This document shows positions 32,066-40,922 of a stretch of DNA of 64,000 nucleotides, in pieces (positions within the stretch are counted from its first letter, which is position 1; each line of letters starts with the position of its first letter). The position numbers were made by a program, and so were the translations under genes. The notes beneath the pieces are model-generated. The model was not told the DNA's origin, did not search any database, and saw only the letters and a list, made by a program, of their open reading frames with translations. The stretch comes from Acidobacteriota bacterium (GTDB lineage Bacteria > Acidobacteriota > Terriglobia > Terriglobales > Acidobacteriaceae), in assembly GCA_013289685.1 (NCBI GenBank), contig JABCZL010000010.1, forward strand, positions 124,001-188,000, read 5' to 3'.

Positions 32066-32867
32066 GCTTTGCTACTCCTTAGCTGCGCAACATCGTTTGC
32101 GCAACATCCTGCCTTATCGGGCAGCGACACAGCTCGAATCCTGAATCTAGACGCGCATCCGTGGGCATGGCCGGCTCATGTTTCGCAAAACATGTTTAGC
32201 AAAACATGCTTGGCCAAACAAGGCCAACCATTACTTCTCACCGCGCAAGTTCGCTTCTGCAAGCTCGCGCCAGAGAGATTCTGGATTCCCTGTAGACATT
32301 CGCCGCCGACGGTGGCGCCCGGCCAAACTCCGGGGGCACTCCGTTTCGTCAGCCTTGCCCTGCATATCCTTCCACAATAGGGCGGAAGGCACCGCAGGAA
32401 CGTTTCAGCGAGGAAAGTTTCCGAACCTGCCAACTCTTCATCCGGAAACGCATTTCTCTTCGTCTATAGCTCCACTGCCAGCTCTGCCCAAACCGCAGCA
32501 AAACTCACAGCACACAGCAAGCCTGGATGTACTCGCGGAACCAAACTACTATAGCAAGCCGTTGCAAACATCGTCAACCCATGTTTTTGCATCCCACTGA
32601 CGGAAACTGGAACGCAAGGTGAACCATGGTTGCGTGAGCGGTTGCGTTGAGTAGAGCAGGCGCATTCCCGCGAGAGATCCGTCGCAAAGAACGCTCAGGA
32701 TCTCGGCAGGAGGCTCCCGCGCGCAAGGGCGCGCGCTCACGCCTCCTAAGCGCCTCGACTTGCCGATTCCGTCTCCAGCCTCTACACTACAAGTTTTCCA
32801 ATTCATTCGACGGCTGGTCCTGCGTGATTTCCGGGCGCAGGGCTGGCATACCGTTTAAAGAGGGTGC
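32066..32867. other. Long noncoding region upstream of the superoperon
   Basis: About 800 bases without a convincing gene. On the rpsL side it should hold the superoperon promoter and leader; no clean -35/-10 pair was found by eye. 32177-32218 holds three 14-bp tandem units. The stretch 32280-32860 shows no motif I recognise except a weak GATCC/AACGCTCAGGATC remnant of the GTCATCCTGAG family near 32690. Confidence 0.6.
32177..32218. repeat. 14-bp tandem repeats in the rpsL leader region
   Basis: CATGTTTCGCAAAA, CATGTTTAGCAAAA and CATGCTTGGCCAAA follow head to tail. Junctions create the palindrome AAACATGTTT (32188-32197), and the last unit runs into CAAGGCC, pairing with its own GGCC. It lies about 110 bases upstream of the rpsL start. 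Confidence 0.8.
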
Positions 32868-35384
32868 ATGGGTAGGTCGCTTTCGAACGCTTTGCGCTTG
32901 GCGGTAGCAATCATTTCTCTATGGAGCCTCGGCGGGTGTGGCAAAAGTACCAAGCCGGGACCTCCGAACTTTCCCGGAAGAATCAACTTGAGCCCCGCCG
33001 TCAACACCTCCATGGTGCTGGGCGCTACCCTCAACTTCACGGCATCAGTGCAAACCGCCTCCGGCGGCAACGTCGCGACTCCCGTCACTTATACTTCCAG
33101 TGACACCTCTGTTCTGACGCTGGCACCCAATGGTGTCGCTTGTGCCGGCCACTGGGACGTCGCGTTCACCACCTGCATCCCCGGGGGCACCGGCCTGGCC
33201 CTGGTAACCGCCTCGGCTCTCGGTGCCTTCAGCGTTCCTACCTACGTCTTCGTCCATCCGCCGATCGATAACATCACGGTCACCGGAGTTCTGCTCAACG
33301 GCATCTCGGTTCAGGAACCCTGCCTCTCTCAAACTCAGACCATGACCGTGGAGGCCCACGCGTTCAGCCAGGGTACCGACATCACTTCCTCGGTCGGGCC
33401 TTTTTCCTGGTCGGCGAACAACCCCGCCGTGGTGAGTCTCGTCCCGCTGGTCAATATCGCCTATAACTTCCCGACGAATCAGGCCACGGCAAAGGCTGCG
33501 TCTCCAGGCTTCACCCAGATCTATGCCTCCGCCAGTGGGGTGACCAGTTCGTCCTTCCTGCAGCCGCAATACCAGAATTCTCAGGGAACCACGTCCCCGC
33601 CGCTCGATTTCTTCGAGACCTGCCCGATCCTGAGCATCGCGCTCGAAGTCGGCACCAACGGAACCCAGCAAACCGGCCAAACCACCTTCGTCACTTCCAA
33701 GGGAACTTCGCAGAATGCAACGGCCGTTATCACCGACGTGATAGGGAACAGTTCCTTGCCCAACACGAACGGATCGATCGTCCTCAAAGCCATTCCTTTG
33801 ACCTGGAGCGCCTCCCAGCCGGGCGTATTGTCAGCGGCCCCAGGATGTACGAATTCCTGCAGCCTCTCCACTCCATTGCCCGGGTCGGGATCGGTGACCG
33901 CATCCTGCTCCCCGCCCTCCTGCAACATCGGGTTCCCGCTTGTGCCACAGTCGCTTTCTACACAAGCTCTGATAGATTCTTGCACCAATTTCTTTCAAGG
34001 GCAGACCGCCCCCACGACTTTCAGTTGTCAGCAACTCATCCCCGTCCCTGTCTACGCTTCCCCTCTGCCGCCAAATTTGATCGCTCCGAGCTGCGTGCCC
34101 GGCCCAGACACAGACTGCCCGGGCGTCGGCGCCATCTCCGGCATCATCACCGGCGCCACTGCCGGCACATCCCTGCTGGCAACTAGCACGGGATGCTCCC
34201 ATGAGCCCCCCGTCACCTGCAGCGCGTCCATCTATAGCCTCTCCACCGCGAAGAATGCGACGGGCCCCGAGAATCCCCTGCCGGTTCCACCGAATTCCCT
34301 GCTCTTCGATCTCGCCGGCGATCGGGCCTTTATGGGCAGCGACTTCGGCGCCCAGATCGTAAACCCAACGAATTTCGGCAGCAGCAACAATCCCTACACC
34401 CCTCTGGGCACGGTCACCGGCAACGTTCTGGCTGCCTCGCCCAACGGAAGCACCGCCGTCTTCTCCGACACCATCCACACCCCGAATCAGGTTTACGTCG
34501 TCAATGCGGCGAGCAATTCGCTGTCGGCCAACCCGTTGAATATCTCTCAGGCCGTGACCGCAGGGTTCTCTCCCGATGGATTGAAGACTTTCATCGTTGG
34601 AAACAGTGGGAACTCGCTTTACATCTACTCCACACAGCAAGCCTTGCAGGGGCCAATCGCGCTCACCGGACCGGCCAACTCGGTTGGGTTTTCGCCCAAC
34701 GGCGCGTTCGCCTTTGTCGCACAGCAAGCTCCCAGCCCGTCGGGATCCGCCAACCTTAGTGCGTTTTCCACCTGTAACAATCAACTCGCAGCGAACTTGC
34801 TCCTGCCCGCCAATCCGCTTTTCATGAGGGTGCTGCCGGGCCTGCATATCGACGGCGCGGACTCCTACGGATACCCGATCCCCGACGGGATGCATGTGCT
34901 GGTGATGGACGCGACCGGTTTCGACGTCATCACCGCCACCATCTCCGCACCCCAGCCCGGAACCCTCTGTCCTCAGGCCCTGACATTCGTCAGCAAAGAT
35001 CCCCTGCATGCCGCGCAACGCATCGAATTGGGCCAGGGCAAGCTCCAGCCGGTAAACTTCTTCGTCTCCGCCGACAGCTCGTCGCTCTACATCGCCTCCA
35101 CCGGCAATGCCAGCATCCTCGTCTACAATTTCAACACCGGCGCCGTCACCGGCATAGAGCTCCTGGGGAGTGTCACTCCGCTCAGTGCCGATATGTCCGC
35201 CGACGCGGGCACAATCCTGGTCGCGGGCAGCGATGGCATGCTGCACGAAATCAGCACCGCCCTCGGCGGCTTCGACCAGTTTCAACTCACGTTCCCCAGC
35301 CTGCCCAATTACCTAAATCCCTTCTGCACCTTCACCCCGACCCAAGGCGCCTGCACCTTCAACACAGTGCTGGCCAGACCGTAG
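32868..35384 (+). CDS. Lipoprotein with Ig-like domain and beta-propeller
   Basis: 838 residues. A signal peptide with lipobox LGGC (Cys about 24) predicts a lipid-anchored exported protein. Residues about 35-110 resemble a bacterial Ig-like (Big2) domain (LSPAVNTSMVLGATLNFTASVQ, TYTSSDTSVLTL). Similar but weaker Ig-like stretches follow. From about 475 on, repeated short blocks such as AASPNGSTAVFSD, GFSPDGLKTFIVG, GFSPNGAFAFVAQ and SADSSSLYIAS suggest a WD40/YVTN-type beta-propeller. Numerous paired Cys (about 420-450) may form disulfides. Function is unknown; many such proteins occur in acidobacteria. Confidence 0.8.
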   Translation: MGRSLSNALRLAVAIISLWSLGGCGKSTKPGPPNFPGRINLSPAVNTSMVLGATLNFTASVQTASGGNVATPVTYTSSDTSVLTLAPNGVACAGHWDVAFTTCIPGGTGLALVTASALGAFSVPTYVFVHPPIDNITVTGVLLNGISVQEPCLSQTQTMTVEAHAFSQGTDITSSVGPFSWSANNPAVVSLVPLVNIAYNFPTNQATAKAASPGFTQIYASASGVTSSSFLQPQYQNSQGTTSPPLDFFETCPILSIALEVGTNGTQQTGQTTFVTSKGTSQNATAVITDVIGNSSLPNTNGSIVLKAIPLTWSASQPGVLSAAPGCTNSCSLSTPLPGSGSVTASCSPPSCNIGFPLVPQSLSTQALIDSCTNFFQGQTAPTTFSCQQLIPVPVYASPLPPNLIAPSCVPGPDTDCPGVGAISGIITGATAGTSLLATSTGCSHEPPVTCSASIYSLSTAKNATGPENPLPVPPNSLLFDLAGDRAFMGSDFGAQIVNPTNFGSSNNPYTPLGTVTGNVLAASPNGSTAVFSDTIHTPNQVYVVNAASNSLSANPLNISQAVTAGFSPDGLKTFIVGNSGNSLYIYSTQQALQGPIALTGPANSVGFSPNGAFAFVAQQAPSPSGSANLSAFSTCNNQLAANLLLPANPLFMRVLPGLHIDGADSYGYPIPDGMHVLVMDATGFDVITATISAPQPGTLCPQALTFVSKDPLHAAQRIELGQGKLQPVNFFVSADSSSLYIASTGNASILVYNFNTGAVTGIELLGSVTPLSADMSADAGTILVAGSDGMLHEISTALGGFDQFQLTFPSLPNYLNPFCTFTPTQGACTFNTVLARP

Positions 35385-35387
35385 AGC

Positions 35388-35538
35388 AGTTCTCAGTTCC
35401 CAGTCCTGAGCACTCAGTCCTTCGTGATACTTCGTCCGCTTGGCGGTTGAGTCTTTCTAGGGTGGTGAAAGTGACCGAATATCCCAAGGAAGGGAAAAAG
35501 GCGCCGGGAGAGGACCTGAGAACGGAGAACTGAGAACT
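35388..35538. repeat. Period-7 inverted array before nusB
   Basis: CAGTTCTCAGTTCCCAGTCC and CTGAGCACTCAGTCC (35388-35420) face GGAGAACTGAGAACTGCC-type units (35524-35540) across about 100 bases between convergent genes. Confidence 0.75.
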
Positions 35539-35540
35539 GC

Positions 35541-35966
35541 CTACTGCACACTTCCCTTCGGCTCGAGCTCTTTCCCAACGCTGTCGAGCACGCCGTTCAC
35601 GAAGTGCACCGACTCCGGACTCGAGAACTTCCGCGCAATCTCCAGCGCTTCATTGATCACCACCGCCCGTGGCGTCTCTGGATACGCCAGCAACTCGGCC
35701 ACTGCCGCGCGCAGCAGATTCCGGTCCACCGCAGCCATGCGTTCCATCCGCCAGTGTTCGGCGTGTTTCTCGATCAGCCCGTCAATCTCCGCGTTGCGAT
35801 CCGTCGCCACGCGAAACAGATCGTCGGCAAATCCGCGCACTTCGGCGCTCGCCGTCCCATTCTCGGCCCAGAACGTCCGCCGCACCTGCTCGGCATCCTG
35901 CTTGCCCATGTCCGACTGAAACAACATCTGCAGCGCCAGTTCCCGTGATTTTCGGCGAGTACCCAT
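35541..35966 (-). CDS. nusB: Transcription antitermination protein NusB
   Basis: All-helical RNA-binding protein that with S10 binds boxA and promotes rRNA antitermination. 141 residues: RRKSRELALQMLFQSDMGK at the N-terminus, HWRMERMAAVDRNLLRAAVAELLAYPETPRAVVINEALEIARKFSSPESVHFVNGVLDSV in pieces at the C-terminus, all diagnostic. It follows the lumazine synthase gene, a common ribH-nusB pairing. Confidence 0.97.
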   Translation of the reverse strand: MGTRRKSRELALQMLFQSDMGKQDAEQVRRTFWAENGTASAEVRGFADDLFRVATDRNAEIDGLIEKHAEHWRMERMAAVDRNLLRAAVAELLAYPETPRAVVINEALEIARKFSSPESVHFVNGVLDSVGKELEPKGSVQ

Positions 35967-35968
35967 AG

Positions 35969-36018
35969 AAGAAGTTGCCAGTAGCCAGTTGCCAGTGTAC
36001 TGGTAGAGGCCAGTTTAC
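35969..36018. repeat. Period-7 array, nusB-ribH spacer
   Basis: TTGCCAG TAGCCAG TTGCCAG then TGTACTGGTAGAGGCCAGT, a heptad array with partial self-complementarity, between two co-directional genes. Confidence 0.75.
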
Positions 36019-36030
36019 TGTAGGTGAGGA

Positions 36031-37023
36031 TCATTTGCGCCGCTTGTTCGACGCCTTCTTCTTAGCCTTGTCATTCCGAGCGAAGCGAGGAACCTGCTTC
36101 TCGCCGGCAGCACTCCGGCTGACGTCCGAGGTCCGACGCCCGACGCCCACCTTCCGGAAACTGGAAGCCGAACGCCGGATGCCGCTCGTCAACGACGCCA
36201 TCTCCACCGCCGCCAACGCCGCCTCAAACCCCTTGTTCCCCATCTTCAACCCAGCCCGGTCAATCGCCTGCTCCAGATTCTCGCAAGTCAACACGCCAAA
36301 AGCATGCGGCACCCCAGTCTCCTGCGCCGACTGCCCAATCCCCCGCGTAACCTCGTTCACGATCACGTCATAATGCGCCGTATCTCCGCGCAACAGACAC
36401 CCGAGGCAAATAATCGCATCGTACTTCCGCGTCTCAGCCAAAGCCCGCGCCGCCGAAGGAATCTCAAACGCCCCCGGCACCCGGATCGTTTCGATATCTT
36501 CGTAAAGTCTGGCACCGCACCTGACGAGCCCGTCCAAAACCCCCGCCAGCAATCTCTCCGTAATAAAAGAGTTAAAGCGGCTGACGACCACGGCAAAGTG
36601 CTTCCCAGTGGCGTCAAGTTTGCCCTCTATCGCAATGTGATCAGTATCGAGAACGCTCTCAACCACGCGCTCGCCGACAATCATTAATCGCGTCCCGCCA
36701 TGAAATTCGATGACAAAGTGCCGCCCTACGTGCGACGGGTCCGGACCAGAATGGTCCTCCATGATCTTCAGATCGCGGCGCTCCACCAACTTGTAGACGG
36801 TGTCCGGATCTTCGACGATCAAAGAAAAATCCACATCGCGCCAAGGCTTTTTCCTTTGGATTAGATCGAACTGCAGTTTTGAAGGCAAGAATGTCGCCGC
36901 TCGCGCGTTTTCGTTCTCCCCTACATGGCCCTTGCGAAGACCAAGTGCCGTCAGCAATTCGACCAAAGGTTCGAAATCGTCTGCCGAATGGACGAGAGCT
37001 CCGATGTTTACTTGCTTGATCAA
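36031..37023 (-). CDS. ribH: VOC-domain / lumazine synthase fusion
   Basis: Residues about 1-120 read as a glyoxalase-like VOC fold (IKQVNIGALVHSADDFEPLVELLTALGL; RHFVIEFHGGTRLMIVGE). Residues about 131-278 are 6,7-dimethyl-8-ribityllumazine synthase, the penultimate riboflavin enzyme. They show IEGKLDATGKHFAVVVSRFNSFITERLLAGVLDGL, RVPGAFEIP, CLGCLLRGDTAHYDVIVNEVTRGI and PHAFGVLTCENLEQAIDRAG. There is no obvious separate start between the domains. The last ~52 residues are translated repeat DNA, not part of the fold. The VOC part could be a regulator or binding module; its activity is unknown. Upstream of nusB. Confidence 0.88.
   Translation of the reverse strand: MIKQVNIGALVHSADDFEPLVELLTALGLRKGHVGENENARAATFLPSKLQFDLIQRKKPWRDVDFSLIVEDPDTVYKLVERRDLKIMEDHSGPDPSHVGRHFVIEFHGGTRLMIVGERVVESVLDTDHIAIEGKLDATGKHFAVVVSRFNSFITERLLAGVLDGLVRCGARLYEDIETIRVPGAFEIPSAARALAETRKYDAIICLGCLLRGDTAHYDVIVNEVTRGIGQSAQETGVPHAFGVLTCENLEQAIDRAGLKMGNKGFEAALAAVEMASLTSGIRRSASSFRKVGVGRRTSDVSRSAAGEKQVPRFARNDKAKKKASNKRRK
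36070..36150. repeat. Repeat sequences inside the ribH coding end
   Basis: GTCATTCCGAGCGAAGCGAG followed by GAACCTGC (36070-36097) is a member of the GTCATTCC family. GTCCGAG GTCCGAC GCCCGAC GCCC (36124-36148) is a period-7 array. Both lie within the reading frame of the ribH tail. Confidence 0.85.
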
Positions 37024-37104
37024 TTGTTCTCTCTGTGCCCCGGTGTCTTTATTATTAGAATGGTTTTGATCAGCGTAAGTCAGCGCAATCAGCGGCCGAA
37101 GATT

Positions 37105-37887
37105 TTACTTCCCCTTGAACACCGCCGCCCGCTTCTCCAGAAACGCCTTCGTCCCCTCGGTCTTGTCCTCAGTAGCGCAGCACACCCCAAACAAAGTCGC
37201 CTCCAGAAAAAGCCCCTCGCTCAACGTCATCTCCATGCCCTTATTGACTGCCTCCATCGCATACTGCACGGCCAGCGGAGCATTCGCAATAATCTTCGCC
37301 GCAATCGCCTCCGCCCGCGGAATCAACTCTGCCGGCGCCGTCACTTCATTCACCAGCCCAATGCGATGCGCCTCCTGCGCCGTGATCATCTCCCCCGCCA
37401 AAACCATCTGCATCGCGATCCCCTTGCCCACCAGCCGCGGCAGCCGCTGCGATCCACCATATCCCGGAATAATCCCCAGCTTCACCTCCGGCTGCCCCAG
37501 CTTCGCATTCTCGCTGGCCAGCCGCATGGTGCAAGCCATGGCAATCTCGCACCCGCCCCCGAGCGCGAATCCGTTGATGCAGCAAATCACCGGCTTGCCC
37601 AGATTCTCAATCAAATTCAGCACCGACTGCCCCCGATGCGTATACTCCTTCCCCGAAACCGCATCATGCTTGGCCAGTTCGCCGATATCGGCCCCGGCAA
37701 TAAACGCCTTCTCCCCCGCCCCAGTAAAGATCACGACACGAATGCCCTTGTCACTCTTGATATCGTGAAACGCCGCCCGCAGCTCCTCCATGGTCGCCAT
37801 GTTGAGCGCATTGAGCACCTTCGGCCGGTTGACGGTGACGTAAGCAATCGCGTTTTTCTTTTCGAGAAGAATATTTTCGAAGTTCAT
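37105..37887 (-). CDS. Enoyl-CoA hydratase/isomerase (crotonase family)
   Basis: Hydrates enoyl-CoA, probably crotonyl-CoA. 260 residues. Oxyanion-hole segments are GEKAFIAGADIGEL (about 58-71) and NGFALGGGCEIAMACTMRLAS. Both catalytic-type Glu are present, in GGGCE and in LGQPEVKLGIIPGYGGSQRLPRLVG. The C-terminal helix carries FLEKRAAVFKGK. It lies with a 3-hydroxyacyl-CoA dehydrogenase and a thiolase on the same strand, so it likely works in beta-oxidation or acetoacetyl/butyryl-CoA conversion. Confidence 0.93.
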   Translation of the reverse strand: MNFENILLEKKNAIAYVTVNRPKVLNALNMATMEELRAAFHDIKSDKGIRVVIFTGAGEKAFIAGADIGELAKHDAVSGKEYTHRGQSVLNLIENLGKPVICCINGFALGGGCEIAMACTMRLASENAKLGQPEVKLGIIPGYGGSQRLPRLVGKGIAMQMVLAGEMITAQEAHRIGLVNEVTAPAELIPRAEAIAAKIIANAPLAVQYAMEAVNKGMEMTLSEGLFLEATLFGVCCATEDKTEGTKAFLEKRAAVFKGK

Positions 37888-37916
37888 AAATTCAACTCCG
37901 CATCCAAACGACCGTT

Positions 37917-38130
37917 GTCATCCTGAGCGAAGCAATTGCTTTCGCGAAGCGAAAGCAATTGCGAAGTCGAAGGATCCCTTTCAGCTCGCACTCCCTCTGG
38001 CCCACAAGGGAGTTCTCTCGCGTCCGCAGTGAGCACGCCCCCAGGCGACCGCTGCAGTGCCGGCTGAAAGGAATCCTTCGACTGCGCAAGAACTTCGCTT
38101 CGCGAAATTCTTACTCCGCTCAGGATGACA
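37917..38130. repeat. Facing pair of GTCATCCTGAG elements
   Basis: 37917 starts GTCATCCTGAGCGAA, followed by a 14-bp perfect stem GCAATTGCTTTCGC / GCGAAAGCAATTGC (37932-37945, 37949-37962) and GTCGAAGGATC. The reversed copy ends at 38130 with its own stem AAGAATTTCGC/GCGAAGTTCTT. The pair fills the spacer between crotonase and hydroxyacyl-CoA dehydrogenase genes. Confidence 0.85.
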
Positions 38131-38178
38131 ACCACTTCTGTGATCCGCGTTCATCCGCGTAAATCCGTGGCAAAAGGG

Positions 38179-39072
38179 TTAAAGTTTTTGCGCCCGCGGC
38201 TTCTCCGGGTCTGCATAATCATAAAACCCGCGCCCCGATTTCCGCCCATACCACCCCGCCATCACCATCCGCTTCAGCAGCGGAGGCGACGCAAACCGCC
38301 GCTCCTTGAACTCGTCATACATCACATGCGTAATGTAATAAGTCGTATCCAGCCCCACAAAATCCAGCAGCGTAAACGGCCCCATCGGATACCCGCACCC
38401 CAGCTTCATCGCGTTATCGATATCCTCAATCGACCCCACGCCCTCTTCATACGCGCGAATCGCATCCAGCAAATAAGGCACCAGCAGCCGGTTTACGATG
38501 AATCCCGTCTTGTCCGAAGTCCGCACCGGAACCTTGCCCAGCTTCTTCGCAAACTGGTAAGCCGTCTCGTAAACATCGTCAGCAGTCGCAATCGTCCGCA
38601 CCACTTCCACCAGCTTCATCAGGGGCACCGGATTGAAAAAGTGCAGCCCCACAAACCGCTCCGGCCGCTTCACCGCCGTCAACAACTCCGTCACCGATAT
38701 CGAAGAAGTATTCGAAGCAAAAATCGCATCCTTCTTCACCACGCCATCCAGCGACGCATACATCATCTTCTTCTCGTCCACATTCTCAATGATGGCCTCA
38801 ATAACAATGTCGCAATCCGCCAGATCGGACTTGGATGTCGTCCCGTGAAGCCGCGCGCGGGCCGCGTTCTTCTGCTCAGCCGTAATCCCGCCCTTCTCCA
38901 CCGGCCGCTCGGCAAACTTCGCCAGCGATTTCTCAATCCCGGCAAACCCCTTGTCGAGAAACTTCTGCTCAACCTCAAGCACCGTGACGTCAAATCCAGC
39001 CATAGCGCAAACCTGCGCAATCCCGGACCCCATCAGCCCGCAACCGAGAACGCCAACCTTCTTGATTTCCAT
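38179..39072 (-). CDS. 3-hydroxyacyl-CoA (3-hydroxybutyryl-CoA) dehydrogenase
   Basis: NAD(P)-dependent oxidation of 3-hydroxyacyl-CoA to the 3-keto form. 297 residues. Rossmann motif GCGLMGSGIAQVCAMAGFDV at residues 10-29. ASNTSSISVTELL and GLHFFNPVPLMKLVEVV contain the catalytic His of the HFFNP motif. GFIVNRLLVPYLLDAIRAYEEGVGS and the C-terminal GRKSGRGFYDY follow. Size matches single-function hbd/fadB-type enzymes. Middle member of the beta-oxidation set. Confidence 0.95.
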   Translation of the reverse strand: MEIKKVGVLGCGLMGSGIAQVCAMAGFDVTVLEVEQKFLDKGFAGIEKSLAKFAERPVEKGGITAEQKNAARARLHGTTSKSDLADCDIVIEAIIENVDEKKMMYASLDGVVKKDAIFASNTSSISVTELLTAVKRPERFVGLHFFNPVPLMKLVEVVRTIATADDVYETAYQFAKKLGKVPVRTSDKTGFIVNRLLVPYLLDAIRAYEEGVGSIEDIDNAMKLGCGYPMGPFTLLDFVGLDTTYYITHVMYDEFKERRFASPPLLKRMVMAGWYGRKSGRGFYDYADPEKPRAQKL

Positions 39073-39089
39073 GATTACTTCCTTAGCGT

Positions 39090-39566
39090 TTATTTGCGAG
39101 GCCTAGGACGTGCTACTACATCCGAGACCCGGAGCAAGACGATCTGAGCGCGAGCGTCGTGCTTCCTTCCGAACCCATGCCCTTTCAACCCGCCCGCCGA
39201 GCCCGCCTCAAACCTGCCCTCGAATGTGGCTTGGACGTTCATCCCCTTTCGAAGACCATCGAAGAACGCGTTGAAGGACTCGTCTCTTACCACCTGAAGT
39301 TGTTGTGGGGGCTGTGCATCCTTCGGAAGAACAATGATTACTTTAAACCACGAGCTACACGTCGTCTCGAAATCATCAATCCATAAATCGCTTCCAGCGA
39401 CGGAGCCCCGCACCGTAACGGTCTTGCCTGTATAGATTGCGGGATGCTGGTACAGTTCACAGAGGCTTGCGTTGGCCGGCCCGGCATCTTGTTGCGCCCG
39501 GCCAAATTCGAGCGCAGTGGCGAGAAGGCAAACTAGAAACAAGACGCATGCGTAAGAGGCTCTCAT
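39090..39566 (-). CDS. Small exported protein, unknown
   Basis: 158 residues with a signal peptide (SYACVLFLVCLLATALEFGRAQ). The mature part begins near QQDAGPANASLCELYQHPAIYTGKTVTVRGSV and contains VIIVLPKDAQPP and a C-terminal VLLRVSDVV. The pattern of short strands (TVTVRGSV, VQATFEGRF, AQIVLLRV) suggests an OB-like beta barrel, by analogy only. Similar small exported proteins are common in acidobacteria. It lies in the acyl-CoA gene cluster but has no obvious link to it. Confidence 0.65.
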   Translation of the reverse strand: MRASYACVLFLVCLLATALEFGRAQQDAGPANASLCELYQHPAIYTGKTVTVRGSVAGSDLWIDDFETTCSSWFKVIIVLPKDAQPPQQLQVVRDESFNAFFDGLRKGMNVQATFEGRFEAGSAGGLKGHGFGRKHDARAQIVLLRVSDVVARPRPRK

Positions 39567-39573
39567 CGGTCAC

Positions 39574-40785
39574 CTAGCTCATGCTCTCCACCACCATCGC
39601 AATCCCCTGCCCGCCGCCAATGCACGCCGTAGCCAGTCCATATTTCTTCTTCCGCCGCCGCAACTCGTACAGCAGCGTAATCACCAGCCGCGTCCCGGTC
39701 GCGCCCAGCGGATGCCCCAACGCAATCGCCCCCCCATTCACATTCACTTTCTCGCGATCCAGTCCCAACTCTTTCTCGACCGCCAGATACTGCGCCGCAA
39801 ACGCCTCATTCACTTCAATCAAATCAATGTAGTCCAGCGACAGCCCAGCTTTCTGCAGCGCAATCTTCGTCGCCGGCACCGGACCGCGCCCCATCAACTT
39901 CGGCTCCACGCCCGCAATCCCCCACCCGCAAATCCGCCCCAGCGGCGTCAGACTGCGCTTCAGCGCGTTCTCAATCGACATCACCACCACTGCCGCGCCC
40001 CCGTCCACGATCCCGCTCGCGTTCCCCGCCGTCACCGTCCCAGGCTTTCCTGAGGATGGGCCGAACGCCGGACGCAACTTCGCCAGCCCTTCCATCGTAG
40101 TCTGCGGACGCCGGTGATCATCCTCGGTCAACGACTCCCCAGTCGGCTCGCCCTTCCCATTCCGCAAAGCCACGGGCACGAGCTCTTCCTGCAGACGTCC
40201 TTCTTTATAAGCCGCATCGGCCCTCTGCTGCGAACGCAGGGCAAACTCATCCTGCATCTCGCGCGTGATTCCCTGCTGCGATCCATAGAGCTCTGCGGTG
40301 TTAGCCATATACGACCCGCAGTAAGTATCCAGCAGCGCCACCATCAGCGAATCTTCCAGCTTTCCGCCCGGAGCCAGTGTAAATCCATCCCTCCCGCGAA
40401 TCACAAACGGAGCCTGCGACATGGCTTCCATCCCGCCCGCCAGCACAATCTTCGCCTCCTCGGTCTGGATCATCTGCGCCGCCGACACAATCGACTGCAT
40501 GCCCGACCCGCACAGCCGATTCACGGTCAGCGCCGGAACCTCAATCGGAATCCCCGCCCGCAACCCCACATGCCGCGCCCCGTACAGCGCATCGCCCGAA
40601 GTCTGCTGCGCGTTCCCGAACACCACGTGATCGAATTCCTTGGCATCGATCCCTGCGCGCTCGATCGCGCCCTTGGCCGCGACCGCGCCCAACTCCTGCG
40701 CAGTGAAATCCTTCAACTTGCCGCAATAACGACCAAAGGGCGTACGTGCCCCACTGACGATGGCGATGTCCCCTGGCTTCAGCAT
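39574..40785 (-). CDS. Acetyl-CoA C-acetyltransferase (thiolase)
   Basis: Condenses or cleaves acetoacetyl-CoA and longer 3-ketoacyl-CoA. 403 residues. Nucleophile Cys in VNRLCGSGMQSIVSAAQMI (about 88). The catalytic His is in GGAIALGHPLGATGTRLVITLLYEL and the second Cys in ATACIGGGQGIAMVVE. The substrate loop and GNAQQTSGDALYGARHVGL are typical. First gene of the thiolase-dehydrogenase-hydratase group on the minus strand. Confidence 0.95.
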   Translation of the reverse strand: MLKPGDIAIVSGARTPFGRYCGKLKDFTAQELGAVAAKGAIERAGIDAKEFDHVVFGNAQQTSGDALYGARHVGLRAGIPIEVPALTVNRLCGSGMQSIVSAAQMIQTEEAKIVLAGGMEAMSQAPFVIRGRDGFTLAPGGKLEDSLMVALLDTYCGSYMANTAELYGSQQGITREMQDEFALRSQQRADAAYKEGRLQEELVPVALRNGKGEPTGESLTEDDHRRPQTTMEGLAKLRPAFGPSSGKPGTVTAGNASGIVDGGAAVVVMSIENALKRSLTPLGRICGWGIAGVEPKLMGRGPVPATKIALQKAGLSLDYIDLIEVNEAFAAQYLAVEKELGLDREKVNVNGGAIALGHPLGATGTRLVITLLYELRRRKKKYGLATACIGGGQGIAMVVESMS

Positions 40786-40922
40786 GATTTTTCTCGGCAG
40801 AACTCCGGCCAGAACAGATCAGAATCGATTAGCCAAACTCGTTAGTGTAGCAGCGGCCCACGATATTCTCCACCACCCCAGTCCTCAGGAATTGCGTTTA
40901 TACTCAATCCTCGGAGTGAATC

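Noticed and set aside
33831..35285. Long Gly/Arg/Asp-rich open frame antisense to the Ig/propeller lipoprotein.
   Set aside because: Mirror of a GC-rich gene; the sense frame has a signal peptide, lipobox and propeller pattern.
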